The notes: generated from the sequence alone by a model not told the origin. A DNA stretch of 64,000 nucleotides from Bacteroidales bacterium (GCA_017412115.1 JAFPYR010000099.1:29331-93330); one strand, 5' to 3'; numbered from the stretch's first letter, positions 24,676-33,361 are shown. Program-made: numbers and translations.

Positions 24676-25398
24676 ATGGAAACCTCATTGACATATCAGT
24701 TATTCCAAAGCGACAACGAATTAGAGATACCAACGCTTAGACTTGACAGACAGCCAAAAGTATGCGACATACCATTTCTCGCATACGGAGAACAGAGCCG
24801 CAAGACACAAATGAACGGCTATGGCACGTTGCATTTCTACGTTGACGATTATCGGTTCAATACAGTCTATGACAAACCTAACAAGATTGTTGAAATCAAT
24901 CCGAGGAACATAGTAGAGCCTAACTACTCGTTATTTTGTGAAACACCGATTGCGTTTGGCTTACAGCATATCTACAAGAAACGTGCAATAGGAAGGTATT
25001 GCCAAGACCACGGAATTGGCGTATTCGTGGACTTGAACGTGAACCACAAGTTCTACAAACTGAATATGCTTGGCGTTCCTCGCGGATATTCTTCATTCTG
25101 TACGAGAGGCTATGTCGAGCGGCTTGAATATCTCGAATTTGAGTACAACATAGCGAAAGAGTGGGCTGAGGACAATCAGTTGCTTTTTGTTGTATTTGGT
25201 GGCGGTCAGAAATGCCGTGATTTTGCGGCAAAGCACAATTGCATATACATAACGCCTCAAATCAAACTCAAAGCCGACGAGATGAGGATAAAGAAAATCG
25301 AACAAGAAGTCGCCTACTCTCTGTTTGACAGCACAAAATTGATAGTACCACGAAATCTGCCGATGTACGATTTTCGCGCATCCGAAAGTGTTAATTAA
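24676..25398 (+). CDS. DUF4417-like phage protein
   Basis: 240 residues. KKRAIGRYCQDHGIGVFVDL followed by VPRGYSSFCTRGYVERL and LFVVFGGGQKCRDFA fits the DUF4417 pattern (a nuclease-like alpha/beta fold with no proven activity). It lies between the methyltransferase remnant and the glf promoter. Its stop lies inside the 16-bp motif of that promoter. Confidence 0.65.
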   Translation: METSLTYQLFQSDNELEIPTLRLDRQPKVCDIPFLAYGEQSRKTQMNGYGTLHFYVDDYRFNTVYDKPNKIVEINPRNIVEPNYSLFCETPIAFGLQHIYKKRAIGRYCQDHGIGVFVDLNVNHKFYKLNMLGVPRGYSSFCTRGYVERLEYLEFEYNIAKEWAEDNQLLFVVFGGGQKCRDFAAKHNCIYITPQIKLKADEMRIKKIEQEVAYSLFDSTKLIVPRNLPMYDFRASESVN

Positions 25399-25460
25399 GG
25401 TTAAATACTTGCTTAAAAAATTGCAATGTTTGTATATATTGATAAGATTTTATAATATTG
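25391..25460 (+). promoter_or_regulatory. Phage promoter P25.4 of the glf cassette, with 16-bp motif
   Basis: TTAATTAAGGTTAAAT (25391-25406), then TTTGT (25429-25433) - 19 bp - TAATATTG (25453-25460). It is the only promoter seen before the six overlapping genes 25481-30452, so they probably form one transcript. Confidence 0.65.
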
Positions 25461-25480
25461 CAGTGTAAAAACAAAAATGT

Positions 25481-26566
25481 ATGAAGTACGACTATCTTAT
25501 AGTAGGTGCAGGTTTGGCAGGAGCGATGTTTGCTAACTTTGCGACTAAGAAAGGCAAAAAATGCCTTGTTGTCGAAAAAAAAGCAAACATCGGTGGTATG
25601 TGTCACACTGAAAACGTTGACGGAATAATCGTCCACAAATTCGGTGCGCACATCTTTCATACCAACAGAAAAGAGATTTGGGACTTTGTAAATGGAATCG
25701 TTGAATTTGAGCCGTTTGTCAACACTCCTATTGCCAACTATCAAAACCGAGTGTTCAATATGCCTATCAATATGAACACGTTCAATCAGTTGTGGGGTGT
25801 GATTACACCATACGAAGCAAAGAAAAGACTGCAAAGCCAAATCGTAAGTAACGACAGTCCCAAAAACCTCGAAGAATGGGTTCTCGCAAATGTTGGTTCT
25901 GACATCTACAAGTATCTGATAAAAGACTATACAGAAAAGCAATGGGGCAAGTCTTGTACTGAGTTGCCACCCGACATTATGCGGCGTATTCCTATAAGGT
26001 ACACGTATAACAACAACTATTTTAACGACTTGTACCAAGGAATCCCCAAGAATGGTTACACCAATTTTATAAGCAAACTTATGTCTGGATCTGACTTCCA
26101 ACTTGAAATTGACTATTTCGACGACAAAGAGTATTTTGACAAGAAGGCAGATAAAGTAGTCTATACAGGTGCAATAGACCAATTTTTCAATTATGAGTAT
26201 GGAGCATTGGAATGGCGTTCTGTAATGTTCGATGAACACGTTTACGACACAGACAACTTCCAAGGAGTTGCAGTCGTAAATCATACAGACCTAACTCCCT
26301 ACACGCGCACCATTGAACACAGACATTTTCAGCACAAATGCACATCAGAGAAAACAATAGTTTCCTATGAATATCCGTGCGTTAACGCCGAAAATCCGTG
26401 TTATCCAGTGCCTACCGAAGAAAATATAAATCTCTACTCCAAATACAAGGCACAAATCGACACATCTAAGTATATTATGCTCGGAAGATTGGCTGAGTAC
26501 AAGTACTATACTATGAACGAAATAATAGAGAAGATATATGACAAGTATAAGGGAACTTGCGATTGA
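25481..26566 (+). CDS. glf: UDP-galactopyranose mutase
   Basis: 361 residues, full length. FAD-binding GAGLAG (9-14) and GGMCHTENVDG, then the mutase landmarks HKFGAHIFHTN, YTEKQWGKSCTELP, RYTYNNNYFNDLYQGIP, VYTGAIDQFFNYEYGALEWR, TRTIEHRHF and GRLAEYKYYTMNEI. The reduced flavin forms a covalent sugar intermediate and converts UDP-galactopyranose to UDP-galactofuranose. Normally a surface-glycan enzyme, so a prophage copy is unusual. It overlaps the next gene by 29 bp and heads the cassette; it may supply the sugar donor of the glycosyltransferase at 28618. A UDP-arabinopyranose substrate cannot be excluded. Confidence 0.93.
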   Translation: MKYDYLIVGAGLAGAMFANFATKKGKKCLVVEKKANIGGMCHTENVDGIIVHKFGAHIFHTNRKEIWDFVNGIVEFEPFVNTPIANYQNRVFNMPINMNTFNQLWGVITPYEAKKRLQSQIVSNDSPKNLEEWVLANVGSDIYKYLIKDYTEKQWGKSCTELPPDIMRRIPIRYTYNNNYFNDLYQGIPKNGYTNFISKLMSGSDFQLEIDYFDDKEYFDKKADKVVYTGAIDQFFNYEYGALEWRSVMFDEHVYDTDNFQGVAVVNHTDLTPYTRTIEHRHFQHKCTSEKTIVSYEYPCVNAENPCYPVPTEENINLYSKYKAQIDTSKYIMLGRLAEYKYYTMNEIIEKIYDKYKGTCD

Positions 26567-27050
26567 TGATGCAGCAGCTCTTGGAAAGTTGTTAGATAAC
26601 AACGAACTTGACCTCGGTTATATGACGCACAACCCCAAGAATGATGTCATGAGGTTCGCAAGTGTCGAAGATTATGTATCTTCTTTACTTGAAGTTGAAG
26701 ATGCTCGTTTTTTTGCGATTGAGCATTGCGACTCACTTGTTGGTGTAATATCTCTGTTAAGTATAGCAAATGGGGCGGCTGAGTTGTCGTATTGCAATTT
26801 ATCACCCACCCTAACGAACAAAGGTATAATGACCCAAGCAGTAAGGTTAATCACGGATTATGCTTTTAGCACTACGCAACTTGATATGGTGTATTGTTAC
26901 ATCAACAATAAGAACATTGCATCTATAAAGGTTGCCGCAAAAAATAAATTTGCGCTTGTAGGTCGCAGTATCAAAAGCAATGATGTATCACGATATGAAA
27001 TGACAAGAACAGGATGGAACAGAAAGAAAGCAAAAGAATTGAGGTCGTAG
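26538..27050 (+). CDS. GNAT-family N-acetyltransferase (RimJ/RimL-like)
   Basis: 170 residues. The acetyl-CoA-binding region LSPTLTNKGIMTQAVRLITD YAF and the late motif NNKNIASIKVAAKNKFALVG mark the RimL type of GNAT, which acetylates amino groups of proteins or small molecules. Tail overlaps ParB by 37 bp. In this context the acceptor may be the amine made or attached by the PLP and ATP-grasp enzymes; that is inferred. Confidence 0.8.
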   Translation: MTSIRELAIDDAAALGKLLDNNELDLGYMTHNPKNDVMRFASVEDYVSSLLEVEDARFFAIEHCDSLVGVISLLSIANGAAELSYCNLSPTLTNKGIMTQAVRLITDYAFSTTQLDMVYCYINNKNIASIKVAAKNKFALVGRSIKSNDVSRYEMTRTGWNRKKAKELRS

Positions 27051-27625
27051 AAGTCAAAATATCAGAGTTGACAGAAATGCCCGGCAATCCGAGGAAATGC
27101 GCCAAAAACAAGAGAGAAGAATTAAAAAAATCCTTCGAGTTGTTTGGCGATTTCTCAATCATCGTAATAGACGAGAACAAACGTATCATATCTGGACATC
27201 AGAGAGTGAAAGTTCTTAGGTCAATGTACGGCGATGATTATGTTGTGTTGTGCAAGATGTTAATAGGATATTCCGAGCCTGAATTAAAGGCAATCAACAT
27301 CAAGGCAAACACACACGCAGGAGAATTTGACCTCGATAAACTTGCCGCTTGGACTGCCGACTTGACAATAGACCTTGGACTTGACATCAAAGTTAAGGAC
27401 GCAGAGAACCACGAGATTAAGGAAATGGAATTGATGCACTACGAAAAATACGACTATGTATTGTTAGTGTGTCGAAACGAGATTGATTATCTTAATCTTG
27501 TACGCGACCTCGGAATAGAGGGAGAAATGATAAGAATACCAAACACTCCGAGAAAAATTCACGCGAGGGCAGTGTGGTATGACAAATTAAACGTAAAAAT
27601 AGTACCAAATGGGAACAAGAAGTAA
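27014..27625 (+). CDS. ParB/sulfiredoxin-fold protein
   Basis: 203 residues. The ParB-N core is clear: ISELTEMPGNPRKCAKNKREE L, FGDFSIIVIDENKRIISGHQR (the G-H-Q-R box) and ELKAINIKANTHAGEF. No HTH half follows, so it is not a partition protein; stand-alone ParB folds in phages act as nucleases, CTPases or ATP-dependent modifying enzymes, often beside DNA-modification genes. It gives the cassette its link to DNA. Overlaps ATP-grasp by 17 bp. Confidence 0.85.
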   Translation: MEQKESKRIEVVEVKISELTEMPGNPRKCAKNKREELKKSFELFGDFSIIVIDENKRIISGHQRVKVLRSMYGDDYVVLCKMLIGYSEPELKAINIKANTHAGEFDLDKLAAWTADLTIDLGLDIKVKDAENHEIKEMELMHYEKYDYVLLVCRNEIDYLNLVRDLGIEGEMIRIPNTPRKIHARAVWYDKLNVKIVPNGNKK

Positions 27626-28637
27626 TATCAAAGTATTGTTGACGTGTTCCAATATCCACGCAAAGGATATGATATTGACACTTAAAGACAATTACGAAAA
27701 CAGAAAAGTACAAGTTTATTGCACAAATAGCAATGAATTTGACTTGCCTCCAAAAAGTATTTGCGATGGTGGTTTTTTGATGCCAAATGTAACTGAACCA
27801 GATTACATCGAAAAACTCCTTTCATTGTGCAAAGACAATCAAATCCAGATAGTTGTGCCGATTTCAAGCATCGACTTAAATCTGATGGCTGCAAACAAAG
27901 AAATGTTTGCTGATAATGGAATACTTGTTTCCACTACCAATGCCGACAGCCTTGAAGTCGCAAATGACAAAATCAACCTTTGGAAACGTTACAACCGTTT
28001 TATGCCAAATCAGATTGTAAATGGAACGACCTCTGACGTTGAAGGATTTCTGTCGGCAACCAAGAGTATTTGCTTGAAGTTGTCTGACAATTGTGGTGGG
28101 CGCGGTTTCGCTGTCGTTGATGATGCTAAGGCTAACAATCCTTTCTACTTCCATAGGTTTGCGCAAAAGCATTATATCACAAAAGACCAGTTGCGCTCAA
28201 TCCTAAGCGACGGCAGTAACAAAGTGATATTGCAAGAGTATATCGGCGGACTTGATTACACTGTAAGTTGCTTGTGCGACAAAGGAGAAGTTACGCACAT
28301 TGTAGGATATGTAGGCTATATGCTCGAATTTGGCTCGATAATGTACGGCGAAATCAAACCTAACGATGAGGCGTATGAAATAGCACGTTACATCGTTTCA
28401 GACTTGAAACTTGACGGTAATATCGCCTTCGACTTTATCCTGAAAGATGACGGAGGAGTAGTGCTTCTCGAAGTGAATCCAAGAGCCAACGCAAGCCTTC
28501 CGTTTGTCGCTAAGGCTGGATGCAATATGTTGTATCTGAGATGCAAGCAATTACTCGGACTTCCATACAAGGACGAACAGCAAAAAATCAATGTAGGACT
28601 TAAAATGAAAAAGTACTTTGACACCAAATACTTTTAA
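27609..28637 (+). CDS. ATP-grasp ligase (PylC / carbamoyl-phosphate-synthase-like)
   Basis: 342 residues. Pre-ATP-grasp Rossmann part (KVLLTCSNIHAKDMI, VVPISSIDLNLMA), then ATP-binding loop KLSDNCGGRGFAVV, strand VILQEYIGGLDYTVSCL and catalytic metal site VVLLEVNPRANASLPF. Such enzymes activate a carboxylate as acyl-phosphate and join it to an amine. The likely job is coupling an amino acid (perhaps from the PLP enzyme) to an amine, sugar or base. Closest in layout to PylC and CarB halves. Overlaps the glycosyltransferase gene by 20 bp. Confidence 0.88.
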   Translation: MGTRSNIKVLLTCSNIHAKDMILTLKDNYENRKVQVYCTNSNEFDLPPKSICDGGFLMPNVTEPDYIEKLLSLCKDNQIQIVVPISSIDLNLMAANKEMFADNGILVSTTNADSLEVANDKINLWKRYNRFMPNQIVNGTTSDVEGFLSATKSICLKLSDNCGGRGFAVVDDAKANNPFYFHRFAQKHYITKDQLRSILSDGSNKVILQEYIGGLDYTVSCLCDKGEVTHIVGYVGYMLEFGSIMYGEIKPNDEAYEIARYIVSDLKLDGNIAFDFILKDDGGVVLLEVNPRANASLPFVAKAGCNMLYLRCKQLLGLPYKDEQQKINVGLKMKKYFDTKYF

Positions 28638-29364
28638 CATATATGTAATGTCTTATAAGCGTTATGACAATATCCTCACTCAGAGATTATTGGAGTATTG
28701 CACTTACGTTGTCAGGGAAGAAGAAGCCGATAAGTATAAGGCGGCAGGTGTAAAAAATATGCTTGTCATACCCAAAGACGCAAAGTTGAAGTGCGGTACA
28801 AAGATATGGTCATTTATGACCACTCTGTATTGGATTATTGAGAATACGCCAGAAAGCGTAATTGCAATCGTTGACGATGACATTGAATATTTCAACTATC
28901 TTTTGACAGAATCCGTCAATATTACAACAGAATACAAAAACTCTGTTGAGGTTGCGACATCAGAAATTGAGAGAATCGCTCAGTTGATAGTTGATTTGCA
29001 ACTTGGATTTGCTGCCACTTGTCCTTCTGCAATCCCATATAAGTACGACAAAGAGTTCCATTTGAAAGGAACGCCCGGCGGTGTAAGATGGATAAACAAA
29101 CCTTGTTTTAAGGCTGTGTTTGACCCCAAAGACTTCGCTACGTCTGATATTGATATGGTAATGCAAGAAGTAATGAAAAATAGGATAATGCTTATGCCTA
29201 TGTACTTTAACGAAAAGTCCTCTGTGCAAGGCAAAAACAAAGGTGGCACTACTGTAAAATCCGATATTATGCAACGATACAGACTTGCATTGAAGCATAA
29301 GTGGGGTAAGTATTACCAATGGAATGAACGTAAAAACCAATCATACATATCGATAAAAAGATGA
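28618..29364 (+). CDS. GT-A glycosyltransferase, TET-associated (TaGT/GREB1-like) type
   Basis: 248 residues. Opening IYVMSYKRYDNILTQRLLEY, metal/donor motif VIAIVDDDIEYFNYL, and the helical part GTPGGVRWINKPCFKAVFDP with a following SDIDMVMQEVMK acid patch. The DDDI motif and the opening agree with the phage glycosyltransferases described as TET-associated (related to the GREB1 C-terminus), which are thought to glycosylate hydroxymethyl-pyrimidine DNA. The donor may be UDP-Galf from the glf product. Sub-family assignment rests on pattern recognition only. It overlaps the PLP gene by 4 bp. Confidence 0.7.
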   Translation: MTPNTFNIYVMSYKRYDNILTQRLLEYCTYVVREEEADKYKAAGVKNMLVIPKDAKLKCGTKIWSFMTTLYWIIENTPESVIAIVDDDIEYFNYLLTESVNITTEYKNSVEVATSEIERIAQLIVDLQLGFAATCPSAIPYKYDKEFHLKGTPGGVRWINKPCFKAVFDPKDFATSDIDMVMQEVMKNRIMLMPMYFNEKSSVQGKNKGGTTVKSDIMQRYRLALKHKWGKYYQWNERKNQSYISIKR

Positions 29365-30452
29365 AAGAGCAAGAAGTTACACCATATTATTTGTGCGACG
29401 AAGAAACATTCGCAAAGAATATCACAGATATGAAAAGCGAAGTGCGCAAGCATTACGGGAACTATAAAATAGGGTATAGTTTTAAGACAAACTACACCGA
29501 TTGCTTTGTTCGCGCAGTCAAACGTCTTGGAGAATATGCCGAAGTAGTTTCGTCAAGAGAATATGAAATGGCTAAGGCAAGCGGTTTTTCTGACAGTGAA
29601 ATTATCTACAATGGATTGTTGCCTGATTATACTAACAAGTATGCAGTTGCCGACAATGGCGGAATTGTAAACTTTGACAATCTCGACGAACTTTCAGAAT
29701 TTGAAAGAAGATTGCCTCATAAGGTCAATGTCGGATTAAGGCTGAATTTCGACATAGATAACGGCTTTGTATCTCGATTCGGGATAGACACAGAAAGCGA
29801 CGAGTTTGCCAACTTCCTCTCGTCTGAACACCCTATGCTTAACATCAACGCATTGCATTGCCACATAAGTTACGCGAGGGCGGCAGAATTTTTCAAGACG
29901 AGGGCAGAAAAGATGGCTGAGTTTGCCAAAAGACTTAACGTAAAAATCGTTGACCTCGGTGGAAATATGTACGGTAGAATGGAAATGGACTTCGCCAAAC
30001 AATTTGACTGCAATATTCCAACATTCGCTGATTATGCAAAAGCAATCGGAGAAACATTCAAAAAGCACTTCCCTAACGAGGATGTATTGCTCATTTCGGA
30101 AGGCGGCACTCCCTTTGTGTCAAACGCTATGCACTTGGTTGCATCAGTAATCAGCATCAAAACTATCTGTGACAAAACATTTGTCGCACTTGATGTCAAA
30201 AAAGAAGATGTCGGTGCGTCTTGTGCTACCAAAAATCCACATATCGAAATTGTCGAGCATCGTGGCAAACAGAAAGATGTAAGACACGCTTGTTTTGTTG
30301 GGTGTTCTTGTGTAGAGACAGATGTATTGCATCGCGATTTCTGCGGACAGATTGGAATTGGTGATGTTGTTATGATAAAAAACATTGGCGCGTACTCCGT
30401 TAATAACGATTGCAACTTCATTCAAAATATTCCAAAAATAGTGCAAAAATAA
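29361..30452 (+). CDS. Fold-III PLP decarboxylase (diaminopimelate / ornithine decarboxylase-like)
   Basis: 363 residues. PLP lysine Lys42 in GYSFKTNYTD; NALHCHISYARA; glycine loop DLGGNMYGRM; the usual EPGR is replaced by SEGGTPFV. CSCVETDVL (Cys with acidic partner) and NIGAYSVNND are the second-subunit active-site motifs. It should decarboxylate an amino acid with a second amino or carboxyl group, giving lysine or a diamine. Smaller than the house-keeping LysA. As last gene of the cassette it may supply the amine that is ligated and acetylated. Substrate unknown. Confidence 0.85.
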   Translation: MKEQEVTPYYLCDEETFAKNITDMKSEVRKHYGNYKIGYSFKTNYTDCFVRAVKRLGEYAEVVSSREYEMAKASGFSDSEIIYNGLLPDYTNKYAVADNGGIVNFDNLDELSEFERRLPHKVNVGLRLNFDIDNGFVSRFGIDTESDEFANFLSSEHPMLNINALHCHISYARAAEFFKTRAEKMAEFAKRLNVKIVDLGGNMYGRMEMDFAKQFDCNIPTFADYAKAIGETFKKHFPNEDVLLISEGGTPFVSNAMHLVASVISIKTICDKTFVALDVKKEDVGASCATKNPHIEIVEHRGKQKDVRHACFVGCSCVETDVLHRDFCGQIGIGDVVMIKNIGAYSVNNDCNFIQNIPKIVQK

Positions 30453-30463
30453 TTGTTCAATTA

Positions 30464-30496
30464 TTTGGTAATCAAGTAATTAATTATTATCTTTAC
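30464..30496 (+). promoter_or_regulatory. Phage promoter P30.5 before the packaging genes
   Basis: TTTGG (30464-30468) - 19 bp - TATCTTTAC (30488-30496), followed by ATCAAAATAAAACAAA as in the other two close copies. The 16-bp upstream motif is absent here. Confidence 0.7.
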
Positions 30497-30522
30497 ATCA
30501 AAATAAAACAAATGATTAAGTT

Positions 30523-31467
30523 ATGGCATTAGTAACAAAACACGGCTACAATATGTACGAGGTTTCTTCAATGTTGCAGAAAGCAATAAGAAGAAGCAAT
30601 AAGGATGATGCGATTTTCGCAGTTCGAGAGTTGGTGTCATTCAACAAAAACCTTGCCTGGAGTAGGCTAAAAACAGTATCGGCAGAGGATTGCATTGACT
30701 TTACAACAAGTGCGATTTTCGGAGGAAATATTGATATTGAGTGTGCAACGATTGCTCTTACAAATGCAAGGAAAAATAGGGACAGCGATTATTTCGCTTG
30801 CAACTTGCTTAATAGTAGGGACAGAATTGAGATACCATTCGATACGTCAAAACAATTTCCCACCAAGAACGGACACGGGATTGATGATGTTAAGAAATCT
30901 CTCGAAAAAGCGATAACAGAAACGCCAACCGATTTCAAACTCATAGGTTATTGCGCAAACGAACTTATGGTGAGATACCGGAAGAATCTTTGGAGAGTAT
31001 TAATGCCATTGGCAAACATATTCCCTCAATTAGAAACAGAGGTAAAAACGCTGAGAGATGTAGATATGGAACAAGTAGGCAGCAAAAACGAAAGTTCCAT
31101 TTTCGTCTCAAAAGCCATAATGGATATTCTTAAAACGAGGATATTCGGTAAAGAGTTTTTCAAAGATGTAATAATCCCTGCGCCTGAACCTATTGAAGTC
31201 AATTACAAAAGGATAATTCCTGATTATGTTTTCGACTGCCATACTGCAAAGGGGAAGTATCTTGGGCGCACAAAGAAAGATTTCGTAAAGACAGAGCAAG
31301 AGAGCCTTAGCCCGTTGATGAAATGTTTGTTCGATGAATGTTCGTGGGACAGATTTTTCTATTTGGAAGCGAATGGATTCTATAACTCTGCGAAATTAAC
31401 ACCTCGTCCGCCCAAGGATGTTATGAAACAGATTGAGGATGGTATTGTTCAACAAACATTGTTCTAA
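30523..31467 (+). CDS. RarA/MgsA C-terminal-like protein
   Basis: 314 residues. MLQKAIRRSNKDDAIFAVRELV and WSRLKTVSAEDCIDF resemble the C-terminal (clamp-loader-like, tetramerising) domain of the AAA+ protein RarA/MgsA; a second motif is PDYVFDCHTAKGKYLGRTKKD. The ATPase domain itself is missing: no Walker A or B is seen. RarA acts at stalled forks, so a role in replication-packaging transition or in taking over the host RarA is conceivable. Located 2 bp before the terminase small-subunit gene. Confidence 0.6.
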   Translation: MALVTKHGYNMYEVSSMLQKAIRRSNKDDAIFAVRELVSFNKNLAWSRLKTVSAEDCIDFTTSAIFGGNIDIECATIALTNARKNRDSDYFACNLLNSRDRIEIPFDTSKQFPTKNGHGIDDVKKSLEKAITETPTDFKLIGYCANELMVRYRKNLWRVLMPLANIFPQLETEVKTLRDVDMEQVGSKNESSIFVSKAIMDILKTRIFGKEFFKDVIIPAPEPIEVNYKRIIPDYVFDCHTAKGKYLGRTKKDFVKTEQESLSPLMKCLFDECSWDRFFYLEANGFYNSAKLTPRPPKDVMKQIEDGIVQQTLF

Positions 31468-31469
31468 AA

Positions 31470-31841
31470 ATGAAACTTGGTAAGAAAGATAAAGTCCTAA
31501 AATTCTTGGAGGAATCTCGTGGAATTGTAAGTTACGCTTGCAAGAACGCTGGAATTTCTCGCCAAACGTTCTATATGTGGTGTCGCGAGGACAAGAAATT
31601 CAAACAGGCTGTTGATGATATTTCGGAAGAGAATATCGACATCGTAGAAAGCAAGTTGCTTAACAAAATCCAAGACAATGACTTGACGGCAATTATTTTC
31701 TTCCTCAAAACCAAAGGAAGGAAACGCGGTTACGTCGAAAAGACAGAAATTGACGGTGATATTAATCCGTCTTTGAAAGTAGAGATAATAGACAAGAGAG
31801 AGGATGTCAGAACGGTTGGTACAGACGACGAGGATTTATAG
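31470..31841 (+). CDS. Terminase small subunit-like protein
   Basis: 123 residues. The N-terminal HTH (RGIVSYACKNAGISRQTFYMWC) and IVESKLLNKIQDNDLTAIIFFLKTKG RKRGY follow the phage small-terminase pattern. It recognises the packaging site and presents DNA to the large subunit, which follows with a 38-bp overlap. Confidence 0.85.
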   Translation: MKLGKKDKVLKFLEESRGIVSYACKNAGISRQTFYMWCREDKKFKQAVDDISEENIDIVESKLLNKIQDNDLTAIIFFLKTKGRKRGYVEKTEIDGDINPSLKVEIIDKREDVRTVGTDDEDL

Positions 31842-32991
31842 CGAAATTACTACCGCAATTCAGAAAGGATACAAAACAGTATCTCTGCAAGGAAGTTCGC
31901 GCTCCTCGAAAACATATAACACGCTTATTTGGATTATATTGTATTGCTTATCAAATCCAAAAACACGTGTTAGTATTGTTCGTGCCACTTTACCAAGTAT
32001 TAGAGGCTCTGTGTTCCAAGACTTCAAGGAGATTGTTCAAAAGATGGGTGTTAACGGCATAATGAACAAAGGTATGTTCATCTATACGTTCCCTAATGGC
32101 TCGTGGGTCGAGTTTTTCTCTACTGACAGCGAACAGAAACTGCGCGGACGAAAGCGTGATGTGCTTTTTGTAAACGAGGCTAACGAGTTGCATTACATCG
32201 CTTGGCAGCAATTGATAATGCGTACCACTCGTTTTGCAATCATAGACTACAATCCGTCGTTCAGCGATGACCATTGGATATGCAAACTCAATTCCGACCC
32301 TCGCACGTACCATTTTATCTCTACCTATAAGGATAATCCGTTTTTGGAACAGACAATCATCGACGAGATAGAAAGCCTCAAATGGAAAAATCCAAGTCTG
32401 TGGCGTATCTATGGACTCGGACTGCAAGCAATAGTCGAGGGACTTGTTTTTTCAAATACAGAGCAAATAGACCACTTCCCCACCAACATAGAGCGCACGT
32501 ACATTGGCGTTGACTACGGATATTCCAACGACCCTACGGCAATTGTTCGTGTAGCGTTCTCGAAAGACAGAATCTTTGTTGACGAGATTGCGTACAACAC
32601 GCAGTTGCTTACTTCTGACATCATCGAAATCCTCAAAAACAACTGCCGGACGGAAGAAATCATATCAGAGAGTGCCGACCCTCGACTTGTGCAAGAAATC
32701 TACCGTGCAAGGCTCAATATCAAGCCGGTACATAAGTACGGCGGCTCTATTCAGGCAGGCATCACCAAGATGCTTGAATACAAGATTTGCATTACCAAAA
32801 GTTCTGCAAATGTATGGAAGGAGTTTAAGAACTACACGTGGGCGCAAGACAAAGAAGGCAAGTGGCTCAATACCCCCATAGACAAGTTCAATCACGCAAT
32901 AGATGCAGTGAGATATGTAGTGCTTGAAAAAGTACTCGGCGGAGTACCGAAGAAGATGAATTTAAAAGACATTTACAAAAAAGTTTACTAA
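31804..32991 (+). CDS. Terminase large subunit (PBSX/TerL family)
   Basis: 395 residues. Walker A-like GSSRSSKT (30-37), Walker B VLFVNEAN with Glu125, and coupling motif STYKDNPF. The nuclease domain begins IGVDYGYSNDPT with Asp237; further acidic sites are in ESADPRLV and HAIDAVRYV. It pumps and cuts concatemeric DNA at the portal. Length is normal for the family. The portal gene is 7 kb away and inverted, an unusual separation. Confidence 0.95.
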   Translation: MSERLVQTTRIYSEITTAIQKGYKTVSLQGSSRSSKTYNTLIWIILYCLSNPKTRVSIVRATLPSIRGSVFQDFKEIVQKMGVNGIMNKGMFIYTFPNGSWVEFFSTDSEQKLRGRKRDVLFVNEANELHYIAWQQLIMRTTRFAIIDYNPSFSDDHWICKLNSDPRTYHFISTYKDNPFLEQTIIDEIESLKWKNPSLWRIYGLGLQAIVEGLVFSNTEQIDHFPTNIERTYIGVDYGYSNDPTAIVRVAFSKDRIFVDEIAYNTQLLTSDIIEILKNNCRTEEIISESADPRLVQEIYRARLNIKPVHKYGGSIQAGITKMLEYKICITKSSANVWKEFKNYTWAQDKEGKWLNTPIDKFNHAIDAVRYVVLEKVLGGVPKKMNLKDIYKKVY

Positions 32992-32992
32992 T

Positions 32993-33349
32993 ATGAATTA
33001 CAGTGCGAAAATAGACTTAATGAAATTCCGTAATGCCTTTGCAACAAACATTCAAGGCAAGACGGCAACGAAAAGATGTGTGTGCATCCCTATTGATGAC
33101 AACGCTCTTTTTGTTGGAGAGAAAGGTGTTTTCTTTGACATCAACATCAGAGAAATCAAAGAAGAAAACAGAAAGTACGGCGACACTCACGTAATCGTGC
33201 AATCCCTACCCAAAGAAGTGTACGAAAGTATGTCTGACGAACAGAAAAAATCTCAGCCGGTCTTTGGCGGTATGAGAGAGATGCCGCAAAAAGGTATGGC
33301 TATCACTGATACAGCACAAGCAACCTCAACTGACGATTTGCTATTTTAA
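32993..33349 (+). CDS. Conserved phage protein next to terminase
   Basis: 118 residues. IDLMKFRNAFATNIQGKTAT KRCVCIPIDD, LFVGEKGVFFDI and VIVQSLPKEVYESMSDE form a pattern repeatedly found in Bacteroidales phages. Function unknown. Confidence 0.7.
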   Translation: MNYSAKIDLMKFRNAFATNIQGKTATKRCVCIPIDDNALFVGEKGVFFDINIREIKEENRKYGDTHVIVQSLPKEVYESMSDEQKKSQPVFGGMREMPQKGMAITDTAQATSTDDLLF

Positions 33350-33361
33350 TAAAAGTTAAAT
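33346..33361 (+). repeat. Copy of the 16-bp phage motif
   Basis: TTAATAAAAGTTAAAT, the fourth copy of the motif found upstream of promoters at 14.4, 25.4 and 34.2 kb. No clear promoter core follows here. It overlaps the preceding stop codon. Confidence 0.55.

Noticed and set aside
25391..26284. Long open frame (297 codons) on the minus strand opposite glf
   Set aside because: Shadow of the glf reading frame; composition is Val/Cys/Phe-rich without family pattern, and no start site or promoter is present.
27014..27625. ParB as plasmid-type partition protein
   Set aside because: The HTH and dimerisation domains are missing, there is no ParA neighbour and no parS-like repeat.
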